A DNA stretch of 64,000 nt from Lysobacter prati (GCF_009765215.1 NZ_VLNV01000005.1:124001-188000), one strand, 5' to 3'; positions 24,800-34,312 are shown, counted from the stretch's first letter. A program made the numbers and translations. The notes: generated by a model from the sequence alone, not told the origin.

Positions 24800-26107
24800 A
24801 TGAAGAAGTTCATGATCAACCTCGGCATCGCCTTGCTGCTCATCCTCGGACTGGTCGCCTGGGCGATGCTGCCCTGGTACCTGGTGCTGGTCGTGGTGGC
24901 GCTGTTCGTGCTGTGGCTGCTGCTGACCCGCTCCGGGCGACTGGCATGGGAGGCGGCCAAGATCGGCCTGGCCAGCCTGCCGCAACGCTGGGGTGCCTCG
25001 TCGGTGATCGTGGTCGGCATCGCCGGCGTGGTCGGAGTGCTGGTGGCGATGCTGGCGATGGGCGAAGGCTTCAAGGCCACGCTCAACCAGACCGGCAGCG
25101 ACAGCTCGGCGATCATCCTGCGCGCCGGTTCCCAGGCCGAGACCAACTCGGTCATCACCCGCGACCAGGTGCCGTTGATCTCGTCACTGGCCGGCATCGC
25201 GCGCGGCGCCGACGGCCAGCCGGTGATCTCGCCGGAGCTGTCGCAGGTGGTCAACCTGGTCAGCAAGGCCGACGGCACCGACGCCAACGTGCAGTTCCGC
25301 GGCGTCGGTCCGATGGCCTGGACGCTGCGACCGAAGCTCAAGATCGTCGAGGGCCGCAAGTTCAACCCGGGCATGCGTGAGCTGGTGGTGGGACGCGGCG
25401 CGCAGAAGCAGTTCGTCGGTCTGGAAGTCGGCAAGCAGCTCAAGCTCGCCAACCAGATGTGGACGGTGGTCGGTGCGTTCTCGTCCGGCGACTCGCACGA
25501 CTCGGAGCTGTGGGCCGACGTCGACGTGCTCGGACCGGCCTACCAGCGCCAGGCGTTCCAGTCGGTCACGGTGAAGCTCGATGGCAAGGACGGGTTCAAC
25601 CGCCTCAAGGCCGCCCTCGCCGGCGATCCGCGCCTGAAGCTGGACGTGCAGACCACGCACGACTACTACGCCAAGCAGTCCGAAGGCCTGACCAAGCTGA
25701 TCAACATCCTCGGCAAGGTGGTCGGCACGATCATGGCGATCGGCGCGGTGTTCGGTGCGCTCAACACCATGTTCGCCGCGGTCGCCGGGCGCGCGCGCGA
25801 GATCGCGACGATGCGCGCAATTGGCTTTCGCGGCGTGCCGGTGGTGGTGGCGGTGATGCTGGAGACGATGCTGCTGGCGCTGCTGGGCGGATTGATCGGC
25901 GCCGGACTGGCGTGGCTGGTGTTCAACGGCTACAGCGTCAGCACACTGGGGCAGAACTTCAGCCAGGTGGTGTTCCAGTTCAAGGTCTCGCCGGAGCTGC
26001 TGTGGAACGGCCTGAAGTGGGCGCTCGGCATCGGCCTGGTCGGCGGCCTGTTCCCGGCACTGCGCGCGGCGCGGTTGCCGGTGACCGAGGCGTTGCGCGC
26101 GGCGTAA
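24800..26107 (+). CDS. ABC transporter permease (MacB_PCD/FtsX), second subunit
   Basis: 435 residues. It has an extra pair of N-terminal helices (about 5-45) not present in the first permease, then the usual anchoring helix (around 67-88), a periplasmic domain (about 95-305) and three FtsX helices (about 308-335, 350-380, 395-420) with the coupling segment AREIATMRAIGFRGVP. Its periplasmic domain differs from the first permease. It ends the export operon, with a strong terminator at 26133. Confidence 0.88.
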   Translation: MKKFMINLGIALLLILGLVAWAMLPWYLVLVVVALFVLWLLLTRSGRLAWEAAKIGLASLPQRWGASSVIVVGIAGVVGVLVAMLAMGEGFKATLNQTGSDSSAIILRAGSQAETNSVITRDQVPLISSLAGIARGADGQPVISPELSQVVNLVSKADGTDANVQFRGVGPMAWTLRPKLKIVEGRKFNPGMRELVVGRGAQKQFVGLEVGKQLKLANQMWTVVGAFSSGDSHDSELWADVDVLGPAYQRQAFQSVTVKLDGKDGFNRLKAALAGDPRLKLDVQTTHDYYAKQSEGLTKLINILGKVVGTIMAIGAVFGALNTMFAAVAGRAREIATMRAIGFRGVPVVVAVMLETMLLALLGGLIGAGLAWLVFNGYSVSTLGQNFSQVVFQFKVSPELLWNGLKWALGIGLVGGLFPALRAARLPVTEALRAA

Positions 26108-26132
26108 GGCGCCGATGCGCTGAAGTGACAAC

Positions 26133-26163
26133 AACAGGGGCGCTTCAGCGCCCCTGTTCTTTT
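26133..26163. terminator. intrinsic terminator after the ABC export operon
   Basis: Perfect 11-bp stem AACAGGGGCGC/GCGCCCCTGTT with loop TTCA, then CTTTT. It lies between the convergent permease and rarD genes and can serve both directions. Confidence 0.85.
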
Positions 26164-26170
26164 AGGCGGG

Positions 26171-27082
26171 TCAGGCGGCTGCAGCCGCTATCGTTGCGCG
26201 GCGGGCGCGCAGCATCCCGTCGATCGCGAAGATTGCCAGCGCCACCCAGATGAAGATGAAACCCGTGGCGCGGTCGCGGTCGAATGCCTCGCCGAAGAAC
26301 AGCACGCCGAGCAGGAACTGGATCGTCGGGGCGATGTACTGCATCAGGCCGACCACCGACAGCGGTACGCGCCGCACCGCGAAGGCGAAGCCGATCAGTG
26401 GCAACGCGGTCAGCACGCCGCAGAAGACCAGCAGCGCATCGACGCCCAGGCCCCAGCCGCTGGCGAAGTGGCCGGTGCCATGCGTCTCGCTCCACAGCAG
26501 GACCAGCAGCGCCGGCAGGAACAGGTACACGCTCTCCACGCCCAGGCCGCTGACCGCATCGACGGCGACGAGCTTGCGGATCAGCCCGTACAACGCGAAC
26601 GACAGCGCCAGGCCAATCGCGATCCACGGCGGCTGGCCGTATTGCCAGGTCAGCCATGCCACGCCCGTCGCCGCGAGCGCCACCGACAGCCACTGCACGC
26701 GGTTGAGCCGTTCGTGCAGGAACACCACGCCGAACAGCACGCTGACCAGCGGATTGATGAAGTAACCCAGGCTGCTCTCGACCACGTGCCCTGCATTCAC
26801 CGCCCAGACGTACAGGCCCCAGTTGAATGCGATCAAGGTGCCACTGAGGGCCAGCATCCACGCCGCGCGCGGTTGCGCCAGGGTCGCGCGCAACCAGCCG
26901 CGGCCCTGCTTCCAGACCAGCCACGCCGCCACCAGCAGCGCGCTCCAGACGATGCGGTGCATGACGATCTGCAGCGACGGCACCACCTTGAGCAGATGCC
27001 AGTACAGCGGCATCAGCCCCCACAGCACGAATGACGCCGCCGCGACCCAGAGGCCGCCGCGCACGGAAGCGTGGTCGCTCAT
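26171..27082 (-). CDS. rarD: RarD-type EamA transporter
   Basis: 303 residues with ten hydrophobic helices in two EamA halves. RarD features are visible in the first half (WGLMPLYWHLLKVVPSLQIVMHRIVWS, FNWGLYVWAVNAGHVVESSLGYFINPL) and in the second (PLSVVGLMQYIAPTIQFLLGV). It is an inner-membrane drug/metabolite-superfamily exporter of unknown substrate. Its start codon overlaps the stop of the yedA-like gene (ATGA), so both transporters are translated from one message, probably controlled by the Lrp-type regulator at 28247. Confidence 0.9.
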   Translation of the reverse strand: MSDHASVRGGLWVAAASFVLWGLMPLYWHLLKVVPSLQIVMHRIVWSALLVAAWLVWKQGRGWLRATLAQPRAAWMLALSGTLIAFNWGLYVWAVNAGHVVESSLGYFINPLVSVLFGVVFLHERLNRVQWLSVALAATGVAWLTWQYGQPPWIAIGLALSFALYGLIRKLVAVDAVSGLGVESVYLFLPALLVLLWSETHGTGHFASGWGLGVDALLVFCGVLTALPLIGFAFAVRRVPLSVVGLMQYIAPTIQFLLGVLFFGEAFDRDRATGFIFIWVALAIFAIDGMLRARRATIAAAAA

Positions 27083-28038
27083 GCCGCGGGCTCTGAAGGT
27101 GCCGACCGCGAGGGTTCAACCGCAGCTGGCTGCACCTGCTTGCCCGAGCGCGCCTTCGCCAGCGTGATGATGACCACGCCGACCAGGATCACCGCCATCG
27201 CGCCCAGGTCATGCGCCGTGAAGTGCTCGCCGCCGATCAGCGCGCCGAACATCACTGCGATCGGCGGATTGACGTACGCATAGCTGGTCGCCAGCGCCGG
27301 CCGCACGTGGTGCAGCAGCCAGATGTAGGCGGTGAAGCCGAAGATCGAGCCGGCCACGACCAGGTACAGCAGCGCGGTGGTCGCGCTGGCGCTGGGCATC
27401 GCGGTCATGCGCTCACCATGCAGCACGGCGGCGATCAGCATCCACACGCTGCCGGTGAGCATCTGCCCGGCGGCCGACATGAACGGCTGTGGCAGGTCCT
27501 GATCGCGGCTCCAGATCGAGCCCCAGGCCCACGCGATCGGCGCGATCACCAGGCACACCAGGCCGAGCATCGACGACGACAGCTCGCCGCCGGCATTGAG
27601 CCAGAGCACGCCGAGGAAGCCGATGATCAGGCCGACCCATTCGATCTTCGACGGATGGCGACCGCGCAGCATCGCGAACACGCCCGCGAACAGTGGCATG
27701 GAGGCAACCGCTATTGCAGCCAGGCCGGAGCCGACTTCGGTCTCGGCCAGGTTCACCAGGCCGTTGGACAGCAGCACCATCCAGATCGACAGGATCCACA
27801 GCGTGCGCCACTGCTTGCCCGTTGGCTTGGGCACGCCGCGCCAGCTCAGCACTGCGTACATGATCGCGCCGGCCAGGAACATGCGCCCGGCGCCGAGCAG
27901 GAACGGCGGATAGCTCTCCAGCGCGAAGCGGATCGCCAGGTAGGTCGAGCCCCAGAGGATGTAGACCGAGGCCAGGGCGAAGGCGACGGCCAGCCCGCCG
28001 GGAGCGGCGCGGGCGGCGGTGGGTGCAGCGGTGCTCAT
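27079..28038 (-). CDS. EamA-family exporter, YedA-like
   Basis: 319 residues from ATG 28038. The longer open frame upstream crosses the promoter region and is not credible. Ten helices; the opening VYILWGSTYLAIRFALESYPP, the AWAWGSIWSRD turn and ALATSYAYVNPPIAVMFGALIGGE are the fingerprint of YedA-type drug/metabolite exporters. It is divergent from an Lrp/AsnC regulator 208 bp away, a frequent arrangement where the regulator controls an amino-acid exporter. It overlaps rarD downstream. Confidence 0.88.
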   Translation of the reverse strand: MSTAAPTAARAAPGGLAVAFALASVYILWGSTYLAIRFALESYPPFLLGAGRMFLAGAIMYAVLSWRGVPKPTGKQWRTLWILSIWMVLLSNGLVNLAETEVGSGLAAIAVASMPLFAGVFAMLRGRHPSKIEWVGLIIGFLGVLWLNAGGELSSSMLGLVCLVIAPIAWAWGSIWSRDQDLPQPFMSAAGQMLTGSVWMLIAAVLHGERMTAMPSASATTALLYLVVAGSIFGFTAYIWLLHHVRPALATSYAYVNPPIAVMFGALIGGEHFTAHDLGAMAVILVGVVIITLAKARSGKQVQPAAVEPSRSAPSEPAA

Positions 28039-28220
28039 GCGGATTCCACGTGGGGGTGGGAGTGGTGCTGCCGGCCGGCACGACACCGGCACCGCGCCGT
28101 GCTGCGTACCGCTTGCCGCCAACGACGGCCGGGACGCCGCACCGCCGGTGCTGGAAACGTTCGGATGACTGAATCGTAACGGCAGCGGCCGCCACGCGAT
28201 TGATATATCGTGCGCAGAAA

Positions 28221-28235
28221 CGCAAAAATTTTGCG
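28221..28235. promoter_or_regulatory. palindromic operator candidate for the Lrp-type regulator
   Basis: Perfect palindrome CGCAAAAATTTTGCG, 11 bp before the regulator's start codon. It is AT-rich in a GC-rich region and has the TTGC/GCAA-type ends seen in Lrp/AsnC sites. It may serve autoregulation and control of the divergent exporters. Confidence 0.5.
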
Positions 28236-28246
28236 AGGCCGCCGTG

Positions 28247-28720
28247 ATGCTGGACGAGTTCGACCATCGCCTGCTGGAGCTGCTGCAGCGCGACGCCTCA
28301 GTGACGCTGACCGCGCTCGGCGAGGCGGTCGGTCTGTCGGCCAGCGCCGTGCAGCGGCGACTCACCCGCTATCGCAAGAGCGGCCTGCTGCGGCAGATCG
28401 CCGTGCTCGACCCCAGGCAGTTGGGCACCACCCTGGCGACGGTGCTGGTCGCGATGGAGCGCGAGTCGGCCAAGCTGCATGCTGCATTCCATGCGCGCAT
28501 GCGTGCGGCGCCGGAAGTGCAGCAGTGCTACACGCTGGCGGGCGAATGGGACTACCTAGTGATCCTGTCGACCACGGGCGTGGCGCATTGCCGCGAAGTG
28601 GCCGACCGGTTGTTCATGGACGAGGGCAACATCAAGCGCTATGAAACGCGGATGGTGTTCGACGTGGTGAAGTCGGGGTTGCATGTACCGACGCGGGCGC
28701 CGGTGCGGCGGCGGAAGTAG
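28247..28720 (+). CDS. Lrp/AsnC-family transcriptional regulator
   Basis: 157 residues from ATG 28247; the GTG one codon upstream is an equally possible start. The N-terminal helix-turn-helix (about 3-50) reads LDEFDHRLLELLQRDASVTL...VGLSASAVQRRLTRYRKSG, and the RAM ligand-binding domain follows (about 65-145; VQQCYTLAGEWDYLVIL). Such proteins sense amino acids and bind AT-rich DNA as oligomers. It is divergent from the YedA-like exporter, its likely target. Confidence 0.9.
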   Translation: MLDEFDHRLLELLQRDASVTLTALGEAVGLSASAVQRRLTRYRKSGLLRQIAVLDPRQLGTTLATVLVAMERESAKLHAAFHARMRAAPEVQQCYTLAGEWDYLVILSTTGVAHCREVADRLFMDEGNIKRYETRMVFDVVKSGLHVPTRAPVRRRK

Positions 28721-28729
28721 GGAGCGCCG

Positions 28730-29560
28730 TCAGGCGGCCTTCTCTCGCGCCAACACCTTCTGCTTCATCGGCAGGCCCCAGCGATAACCTCCCAACGACC
28801 CGTCGCCACGAATGACGCGGTGACAAGGCACCACGATCGCCAGATGGTTCCCGGCGCACGCACTGGCCACCGCACGCGTCGCCCGCGGCTGACCAATCGC
28901 ACGCGCGACTTCGGCATAGCTGCGCGTTTCACCACGCGGGATCTTCATCAGCGCGTCCCACACCTTCTTCTGGAACGCGGTCCCGATCAGGTCCAGCGGC
29001 ACCTGCGCCTGCTTGCCGGCGAGCGCGTCGGCGACCGCGTGCAGTCGCGGAGCGAGGAACTCGTCACGGCCGGCATCGACCCGCTCCAGATGCGCCTGCG
29101 GAAACTCCTCGTGCAGGCGGGCTTCCAGCGCATCGACGTCCTCGCCCAGTTCGATCATGCACACGCCGCGTTCGGTGGTGGCCACCAGGGCCTGCCCCAG
29201 CGCGGTCGAGGCGATGCTCCAGCGAACCTGCTCGCCAGCACCGCCGGCACGGTAGCGTGCCGGGGTCATGCCCAGCTTCGCGGCGCCGCCTTCGTACACG
29301 CGCGAGGGGGATCCGTAGCCGGCGTCGTACAGCGCGGCACTGACATCGTTGCCTTCGCGCAATGCGACCTTGAGCGTGCCCAGCTTGCGCTGCGCCAGGT
29401 ACTCGGCAGGACTGAGGCCGAAGCGCGCGCCGAATTGACGTTGCAGGTGCGAGGCGCTGAGGCCGACCGTGGCAGCGAGGTCGGTCAGCGTCGGCTCGCC
29501 GGCGTCGAGCAGTTGCCGGGCGTGGTCGAGCTTGTCGCGGAGCTGGCGGGCAGTGTTCAT
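28730..29560 (-). CDS. Ada-like methyltransferase: AraC HTH fused to O6-alkylguanine transferase
   Basis: 276 residues. The N-terminal ~100 residues are an AraC helix-turn-helix (TLTDLAATVGLSASHLQRQFGARFGLSP), followed by the Ogt domain with GTAFQKKVWDALMKIPRGETRSYAEVA and the acceptor Cys246 in VVPCHRVIRGDGSLGGYRWG. It repairs O6-methylguanine by suicide transfer to the cysteine. The first Ada domain, with the zinc cysteines that take methyl from phosphotriesters and switch Ada into an activator, is missing. Activation in the classical way is therefore unlikely. It converges with the Lrp gene. Confidence 0.9.
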   Translation of the reverse strand: MNTARQLRDKLDHARQLLDAGEPTLTDLAATVGLSASHLQRQFGARFGLSPAEYLAQRKLGTLKVALREGNDVSAALYDAGYGSPSRVYEGGAAKLGMTPARYRAGGAGEQVRWSIASTALGQALVATTERGVCMIELGEDVDALEARLHEEFPQAHLERVDAGRDEFLAPRLHAVADALAGKQAQVPLDLIGTAFQKKVWDALMKIPRGETRSYAEVARAIGQPRATRAVASACAGNHLAIVVPCHRVIRGDGSLGGYRWGLPMKQKVLAREKAA

Positions 29561-29574
29561 GGGCTAAAGCGTAA

Positions 29575-29594
29575 CGGGCGCCCTGAGGCGCCCG
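29575..29594 (-). terminator. GC hairpin after prc
   Basis: Stem CGGGCGCC/GGCGCCCG-type inverted repeat around a CTGA loop, 31 bp past the prc stop codon. No T-run follows; a weak candidate. Confidence 0.35.
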
Positions 29595-29625
29595 CTATCC
29601 GATTCTTGCAGCCGGCGGCCTGGGC

Positions 29626-31875
29626 TCAGTCCGCCCAGTGCCCTACCGTCGTCGCCGTCGGCAGCACCTGCGCCGAAAGCTGACGGTCGCTGTTGAGCAG
29701 GTGCACCGCGTCGGCCAGAATCGCCGCCGATTCGCGCAGCAGCGGGTCCGGACGGTTCTCGGCCAGCTTCTCGCGCTCGGCATCCTTGGCGATGTCGCGC
29801 TCGTTCGCCGACAGGCCGTCATCGTTGTAATCGTCGGCCAGCGGATCCAGGTCCAGGCCCAGCGTCTTGCGCTCTTCCTGGCGCTGCTTGCGCTTGCTGT
29901 CGTCGCGGTCACGTTCGGAACGGCGCTCGGCCTCGTTCAGGCTGACCCACTTCTTGGCGCGCTCCTCGCGGAACTCGTTGACGTCGTCCGACCACCACTG
30001 GAACTCCTTGTCCTTGGCGATGCGCGAGGTGTGCAGCGTCTCGAGCTTGGGCAGGAGCGGTGCGAAGTTGCCGTATGCGGTGTGCGGTACCGCCGAGATG
30101 CGGGTCCAGGGCAGTGCGTTGTCGTAGGTGCTTTCGCCGTACTCGCTGGCGTCGACCGAAACCGGGAACGAGATGTCAGGCACCACGCCCTTGTTCTGCG
30201 TCGAACCGCCGCTGACGCGGAAGAACTGGGCGATGGTCAGCTTGACCTGGCCGAAGCGTGCTTCCTCGTTGGCCGGCCAGCGGTCGAGGTCGACCAGGTT
30301 CTGCACCGTGCCCTTGCCGAAGCTGGTTTCGCCGATGACCAGGCCACGACCGTAGTCCTGGATCGCGCCGGCGAAGATCTCCGACGCCGAGGCCGAGCCA
30401 CGGTTGATCAGCACCGCGAGCGGGCCTTCCCAGGCAATGCCGGTATCGCTGTCGCCTTCGACGCTGACGCGGCCGCCGGACTCGCGCACCTGCACGACCG
30501 GGCCACGGTCGATGAACAGACCGGTCAGCTCGATCGCCTCGTTGAGCGAGCCGCCACCGTTGTTGCGCAGGTCGAGCACGACGCCTTCGACCTTTTCCTC
30601 GCGCAGCTTGGCCAGCAGCTTGGCGACGTCGCGCGTGGCCGAAGCATAGTCGGCGCTGTTCTTGCGACGGCCTTCGAAGTCCTGGTAGAAGCCAGGCAGC
30701 TCGATCACGCCGATGCGCTGCTGCGGCGCGCCGTTGGCGGCGGGGATGGTGATGATCTTCGACTTGGCGGCCTGGTCTTCCAGGCGCACCTTGTCGCGCA
30801 CCAGCACGATGCGCTGCGGCTGGCTGTCGAGGGTGGATTCGGCCGGGATCACGTCCAGGCGCACTTTCGTTCCCTTGGCGCCGCGGATCTTGGCGACGAC
30901 ATCGTCGATGCGCCAGCCGATCACGTCTTCCATCGCACCGCTTTCGCCCTGGCCGACGCCGACGACGCGGTCACCGGGCTTGAGCTTGTTGGACTTGCCG
31001 GCCGGACCACCGGGCACGATCTCGCGGATCGCGACCACGTCGTCCTGCTTCTGCAGCACCGCGCCGATGCCTTCGAGCGAGAGCGACATCGACACGTTGA
31101 AGTTGTCGGCGGTCTTCGGGGTGAAGTAGTCGGTGTGCGGATCGACCGAGTTGGCGTAGCTGTTGAGGAAGGTCTGGAAGACGTCCTCGCCCTTGAGCTC
31201 GGCAATCGACTTGCCCATGTTGGCGTAGCGCTTGTCGAGCGTCTTGCGGATGTCCTCGGGCTTCTTGCCGGCCAGCTTCAGGCGCAGCCAGTCGTTGCGC
31301 ACCGACTGCTTCCACAGCGTATCGAGCGCGGCGGCATCGGTGGCCCACGGCGCGTCCTCGCGGTCGTACTCGTAGCGGTCGCTGCCGGTGAAATCGAAGA
31401 TGTCCTGCTTGAGCAGGTTGCGCGCGAAGGTCACGCGCTGGTCGACGCGCTGCTTGTAGGTGGAGAAGATCGCGTAGGCCGGGTCGAGGTCGCCACTCTT
31501 GATGGCGTCGTCGAACTTCAGCTTGTAGATGTCGAACTTGGCGACGTCCTGCGCGGTCAGGAACTGCTTGCCGCCATCGAGCGACTCCAGGTAGCGCTTG
31601 TAGATGTCAGCCGACAAGGTGTCGTCGAGCGCGACCGGGCGATAGGCGTAGCGGCTGTCGGAGAGCAGTCCGTACACCAGCTTGGCGGCGGTGGTCTGGT
31701 CGGCGGTCGGCGCGCGCGGCAGCGGCGACGGTTCCATCGACTTGATCAGGCTCGGCTTCTCGTGCTGCGGCAATTCGACCTGGGTGGTCTTCTTGTCGAC
31801 GCTGTCGGAGGACTGCGCGAGCAATGCCAGCGGTGTGGTCAGCAGGAAAGCGAATAACGTGGTCTTGGCATTCAT
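29626..31875 (-). CDS. prc: tail-specific protease Prc
   Basis: 749 residues from ATG 31875, which begins a clear signal peptide (MNAKTTLFAFLLTTPLALLA); the frame is open upstream but has no such signal. The protein is periplasmic. A PDZ domain (about 240-320, EIVPGGPAGKSNKLKPGDRVVGVGQ) binds C-termini of substrates. The S41 domain contains the serine of RGSASASEIF (about Ser496) and the lysine of SFGKGTVQ (about Lys521), spaced as in Escherichia coli Prc. The C-terminal DUF3340 part is charged (RRSERDRDDSKRKQRQEERKT). It processes lipoproteins and peptidoglycan enzymes. Confidence 0.92.
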   Translation of the reverse strand: MNAKTTLFAFLLTTPLALLAQSSDSVDKKTTQVELPQHEKPSLIKSMEPSPLPRAPTADQTTAAKLVYGLLSDSRYAYRPVALDDTLSADIYKRYLESLDGGKQFLTAQDVAKFDIYKLKFDDAIKSGDLDPAYAIFSTYKQRVDQRVTFARNLLKQDIFDFTGSDRYEYDREDAPWATDAAALDTLWKQSVRNDWLRLKLAGKKPEDIRKTLDKRYANMGKSIAELKGEDVFQTFLNSYANSVDPHTDYFTPKTADNFNVSMSLSLEGIGAVLQKQDDVVAIREIVPGGPAGKSNKLKPGDRVVGVGQGESGAMEDVIGWRIDDVVAKIRGAKGTKVRLDVIPAESTLDSQPQRIVLVRDKVRLEDQAAKSKIITIPAANGAPQQRIGVIELPGFYQDFEGRRKNSADYASATRDVAKLLAKLREEKVEGVVLDLRNNGGGSLNEAIELTGLFIDRGPVVQVRESGGRVSVEGDSDTGIAWEGPLAVLINRGSASASEIFAGAIQDYGRGLVIGETSFGKGTVQNLVDLDRWPANEEARFGQVKLTIAQFFRVSGGSTQNKGVVPDISFPVSVDASEYGESTYDNALPWTRISAVPHTAYGNFAPLLPKLETLHTSRIAKDKEFQWWSDDVNEFREERAKKWVSLNEAERRSERDRDDSKRKQRQEERKTLGLDLDPLADDYNDDGLSANERDIAKDAEREKLAENRPDPLLRESAAILADAVHLLNSDRQLSAQVLPTATTVGHWAD

Positions 31876-32191
31876 CGCGGGGCTCGCGGCCGCTGGCGGC
31901 CTGATCTTTGGTGCGGGGGGTGTCGGACGCAGGACTAGCAGCGACAGCGGGACGGCATGAACCGACAGCATGTACCGGTGTTCGACAGCCCCACAGTGCC
32001 GAAAGTTGCAGCGGCTGTCACCCCACCACCGGTGGGAAATACCGTGCCATGGCGCGCACAAACGCCCGTTCATCAAAAGCGTTCAGCTGGCCGACGGCTG
32101 CCGTTACGCCGGCGTTAGGGCAGGCCGCACCCAGCCAAGCTGCAGGTTTGCCGGTCAACGACAGGTGACGCCGCCGAGGCGGCGAGCCGGC
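31876..32191. other. 316-bp gap between lipA and prc
   Basis: No gene of coding character was found. A GC hairpin (ACGCCGCC/GGCGGCG-type, about 32168-32185) just past the lipA stop may end the lip transcript. The rest should hold the prc promoter. Confidence 0.4.
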
Positions 32192-33238
32192 TCAGGTGGC
32201 CGCGACGACGCCGGCTTCGATCGCCGAACGGTCGGCGTGGTAGGACGAGCGCACCAGCGGGCCGGAAGCGACGTGGGAGAAACCCAGCGCCATGCCGTAG
32301 ACCTCGAGTTCCTTGAACTCTTCCGGCGTCCAGTAGCGCAGCACCGGATGGTGGTGGGCACTGGGCTGCAGGTACTGGCCGATGGTGATCATGTCGACGT
32401 CGTGCGCGCGCAGGTCTCGCAGGGTCGCCTGCACCTGCTCCATGGTCTCGCCCAGGCCGAGCATGATGCCGCTCTTGGTGGCCACTTCCGGATGCTGCGC
32501 CTTGAACTTCTGCAGCAGGGTCAGCGACCACTGATAGTCGGCGCCCGGGCGGACGTTGCGGTACAGGTCCGGCACGGTCTCGACGTTGTGGTTGAACACG
32601 TCCGGCGGATTGCTGGCCAGGATCTCCAGCGCGCGCTCCATCCGGCCCTTGCCGCGGAAGTCGGGCGTGAGGACCTCGATGCGGGTCTTCGGGCTGTGCT
32701 CGCGGATCGCGGCGATGCAGTCGACGAAGTGCTGGGCACCGCCGTCGCGCAGGTCGTCGCGGTCGACGCTGGTGACCACGACGTACTTCAGGCCCATGTC
32801 GGCGACGGTCGTCGCCAGGCTCAGCGGCTCACCGGCATCGGGCGGCTTGGGCCGGCCGTGGGCGACATCGCAGAAGCTGCAGCGGCGGGTGCAGACCTCG
32901 CCGAGGATCATGAAGGTCGCGGTGCCGTGGCTGAAGCACTCGTGGATGTTCGGGCAGCTGGCTTCCTCGCACACCGTGACCAGGCGGTTCTCGCGCAGCT
33001 TGGCCTTGAGCTGCTGCACCGAGTTGCCCGACGGAATTCGCACGCGGATCCACGACGGCTTGCGAAGCAGCGGCGCATCGGCGAACTGCACCGGGGAACG
33101 CGCGATCTTGTCGCCCGCCACCTGTTTCACACCTACTTGGAGCCCACCTTCCTCCAGCGCAGCCGGGCGCGAGGCCTCGGGCGCGGCGTTGCCGCTCACC
33201 ATGGCGAGCGGAATGGACTTGGCGGTGGATTCGGTCAT
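32192..33238 (-). CDS. lipA: lipoyl synthase
   Basis: 348 residues from ATG 33238; the open frame upstream belongs to the lipB region. It inserts two sulfurs into octanoyl-lysine of dehydrogenase E2 and GcvH proteins. The auxiliary cluster cysteines are [12 protein letters not shown] (90, 95, 101), and the radical-SAM cluster is CTRRCSFC (116, 120, 123). The closing RSSYHAD holds the serine ligand of the auxiliary cluster. It lies 14 bp after lipB, which supplies the octanoylated substrate. Confidence 0.96.
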   Translation of the reverse strand: MTESTAKSIPLAMVSGNAAPEASRPAALEEGGLQVGVKQVAGDKIARSPVQFADAPLLRKPSWIRVRIPSGNSVQQLKAKLRENRLVTVCEEASCPNIHECFSHGTATFMILGEVCTRRCSFCDVAHGRPKPPDAGEPLSLATTVADMGLKYVVVTSVDRDDLRDGGAQHFVDCIAAIREHSPKTRIEVLTPDFRGKGRMERALEILASNPPDVFNHNVETVPDLYRNVRPGADYQWSLTLLQKFKAQHPEVATKSGIMLGLGETMEQVQATLRDLRAHDVDMITIGQYLQPSAHHHPVLRYWTPEEFKELEVYGMALGFSHVASGPLVRSSYHADRSAIEAGVVAAT

Positions 33239-33252
33239 GGGGGGCACAACGA

Positions 33253-33888
33253 TCAGGGTGGTGGAGCGTTTTCGACCTGCAGGCCGAACTGGCGGGCGAC
33301 GTGGCCGATCAGGACCGGCTTGACTGCGTCCAGCCCCGAAGGGCCGCCCAAGTCTAGCATCGAGGTCACTTTCAGCCCCTGGTAGCCGCAGGGATTGATG
33401 CGCGCGAACGGCTCCAGGTCCATGGCGATGTTGAAGGCCAGGCCGTGGAAGGTGCAGCCGCGACGCACGCGGATGCCGAGCGCGCCGATCTTGGCGCCGT
33501 TCACGTACACCCCGGGGGCGCCTTCGCGACGCTCGGCGTGGATGTTCCAGTCGGCCAGGGTGTCGATCATCGACTGCTCGATGCGGTGGACGTATTCCTT
33601 TACCCCGACCTTGAGCCGCTTCAGGTCCAGCAGCGGGTACAGGACGATCTGGCCGGGGCCGTGGTAGGTCACCTGGCCACCGCGATCGACGTGCAGGACC
33701 GGGATGTCGCCGGGGAACAGCACGTGTTCGTCCTTGCCGGCCTGGCCGAGGGTGAACACCGGGTCGTGCTCGACCAGCCAAAGTTCGTCGGGCGTGTCGG
33801 CGGTGCGCTCGTCGGTGAAGGCCTGCATGGCGCGCCAGACCGGCTCGTAAGCGCGGCGACCGAGATCCCTCACCACAGCCGAAGACAT
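33253..33888 (-). CDS. lipB: octanoyl-[acyl-carrier-protein]:protein octanoyltransferase
   Basis: 211 residues from ATG 33888 ([18 protein letters not shown]); a start at 33966 would only add residues coded by a CCCCTCCCC repeat. Catalytic residues are Lys133 (NGAKIGALG) and Cys167 (INPCGYQG), and [12 protein letters not shown] is the family signature. It moves octanoate from acyl-carrier protein to lipoyl domains, the step before LipA. Between it and ybeD is a short inverted repeat (33889-33930). Confidence 0.95.
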   Translation of the reverse strand: MSSAVVRDLGRRAYEPVWRAMQAFTDERTADTPDELWLVEHDPVFTLGQAGKDEHVLFPGDIPVLHVDRGGQVTYHGPGQIVLYPLLDLKRLKVGVKEYVHRIEQSMIDTLADWNIHAERREGAPGVYVNGAKIGALGIRVRRGCTFHGLAFNIAMDLEPFARINPCGYQGLKVTSMLDLGGPSGLDAVKPVLIGHVARQFGLQVENAPPP

Positions 33889-33930
33889 AGCCCCCTCCCC
33901 TTCAAGGGGAGGGCCGGGGAGGGGATGGGT
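33889..33930. repeat. CCCTCCCCTT/AAGGGGAGGG inverted repeat
   Basis: Member of the CTCTCCC-type intergenic repeat family (others near 38064-38204, 57120-57228 and 62558-62579). It places a GGGGAGGGGG run just before the lipB start, where part of it can act as ribosome binding site. Confidence 0.55.
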
Positions 33931-33953
33931 TGCAGCGGCGGCGTCCACGACCG

Positions 33954-34232
33954 CTAAATCGTCCACTTCACTTCCGGATGCTCCCGCAGCACCGCATGCG
34001 CAAGGTCGTACTGCTCGCGGCTCTCGGCACGGAAGCTGATGCGCACCGACACGAATCGGCCGCTGCTGGAGTGCTTCCAGCTGACCGATTCGTTGACGAC
34101 TTCGATACCGGCGTCCAGCAACAACGTCGGCAGCACCGTCTCCAGGTCCTTCTCGGCCGCGCCCATGGCGCTGAGCTCGAAGGTGCCGGGGAACTGGAAG
34201 CCGTGGTCGGGGTTGTCGGATTTGATTTCCAT
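33954..34232 (-). CDS. ybeD: YbeD/DUF493 family protein
   Basis: 92 residues from ATG 34232 ([19 protein letters not shown]). The fold is an ACT-like ferredoxin domain; the family features [13 protein letters not shown], the short central [13 protein letters not shown] strand and the end HPEVKWTI are all present. Its place between dacC and lipB is conserved in gammaproteobacteria (Escherichia coli dacA-ybeD-lipB). The molecular role is not known; a link to lipoylation or to carboxypeptidase control has been proposed only from gene order. Confidence 0.92.
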   Translation of the reverse strand: MEIKSDNPDHGFQFPGTFELSAMGAAEKDLETVLPTLLLDAGIEVVNESVSWKHSSSGRFVSVRISFRAESREQYDLAHAVLREHPEVKWTI

Positions 34233-34292
34233 GGGGCGATTATGGGTCCGGGGGTGGGGGAACCCAAGTATTGCCGGCCCCAATAACGAGGA

Positions 34293-34312
34293 AAGCCGGC
34301 TTTCGCCGGCTT
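34293..34312 (-). terminator. hairpin after the carboxypeptidase gene
   Basis: Perfect 8-bp stem AAGCCGGC/GCCGGCTT with loop GAAA on the minus strand, followed by TCCTCGTT. It lies 42 bp past the dacC-like stop and before ybeD, and so may separate the cell-wall operon from ybeD-lipB-lipA. Confidence 0.5.

Noticed and set aside
29638-31857. 739-codon plus-strand ORF
   Set aside because: Antisense shadow of prc with no recognisable motif.
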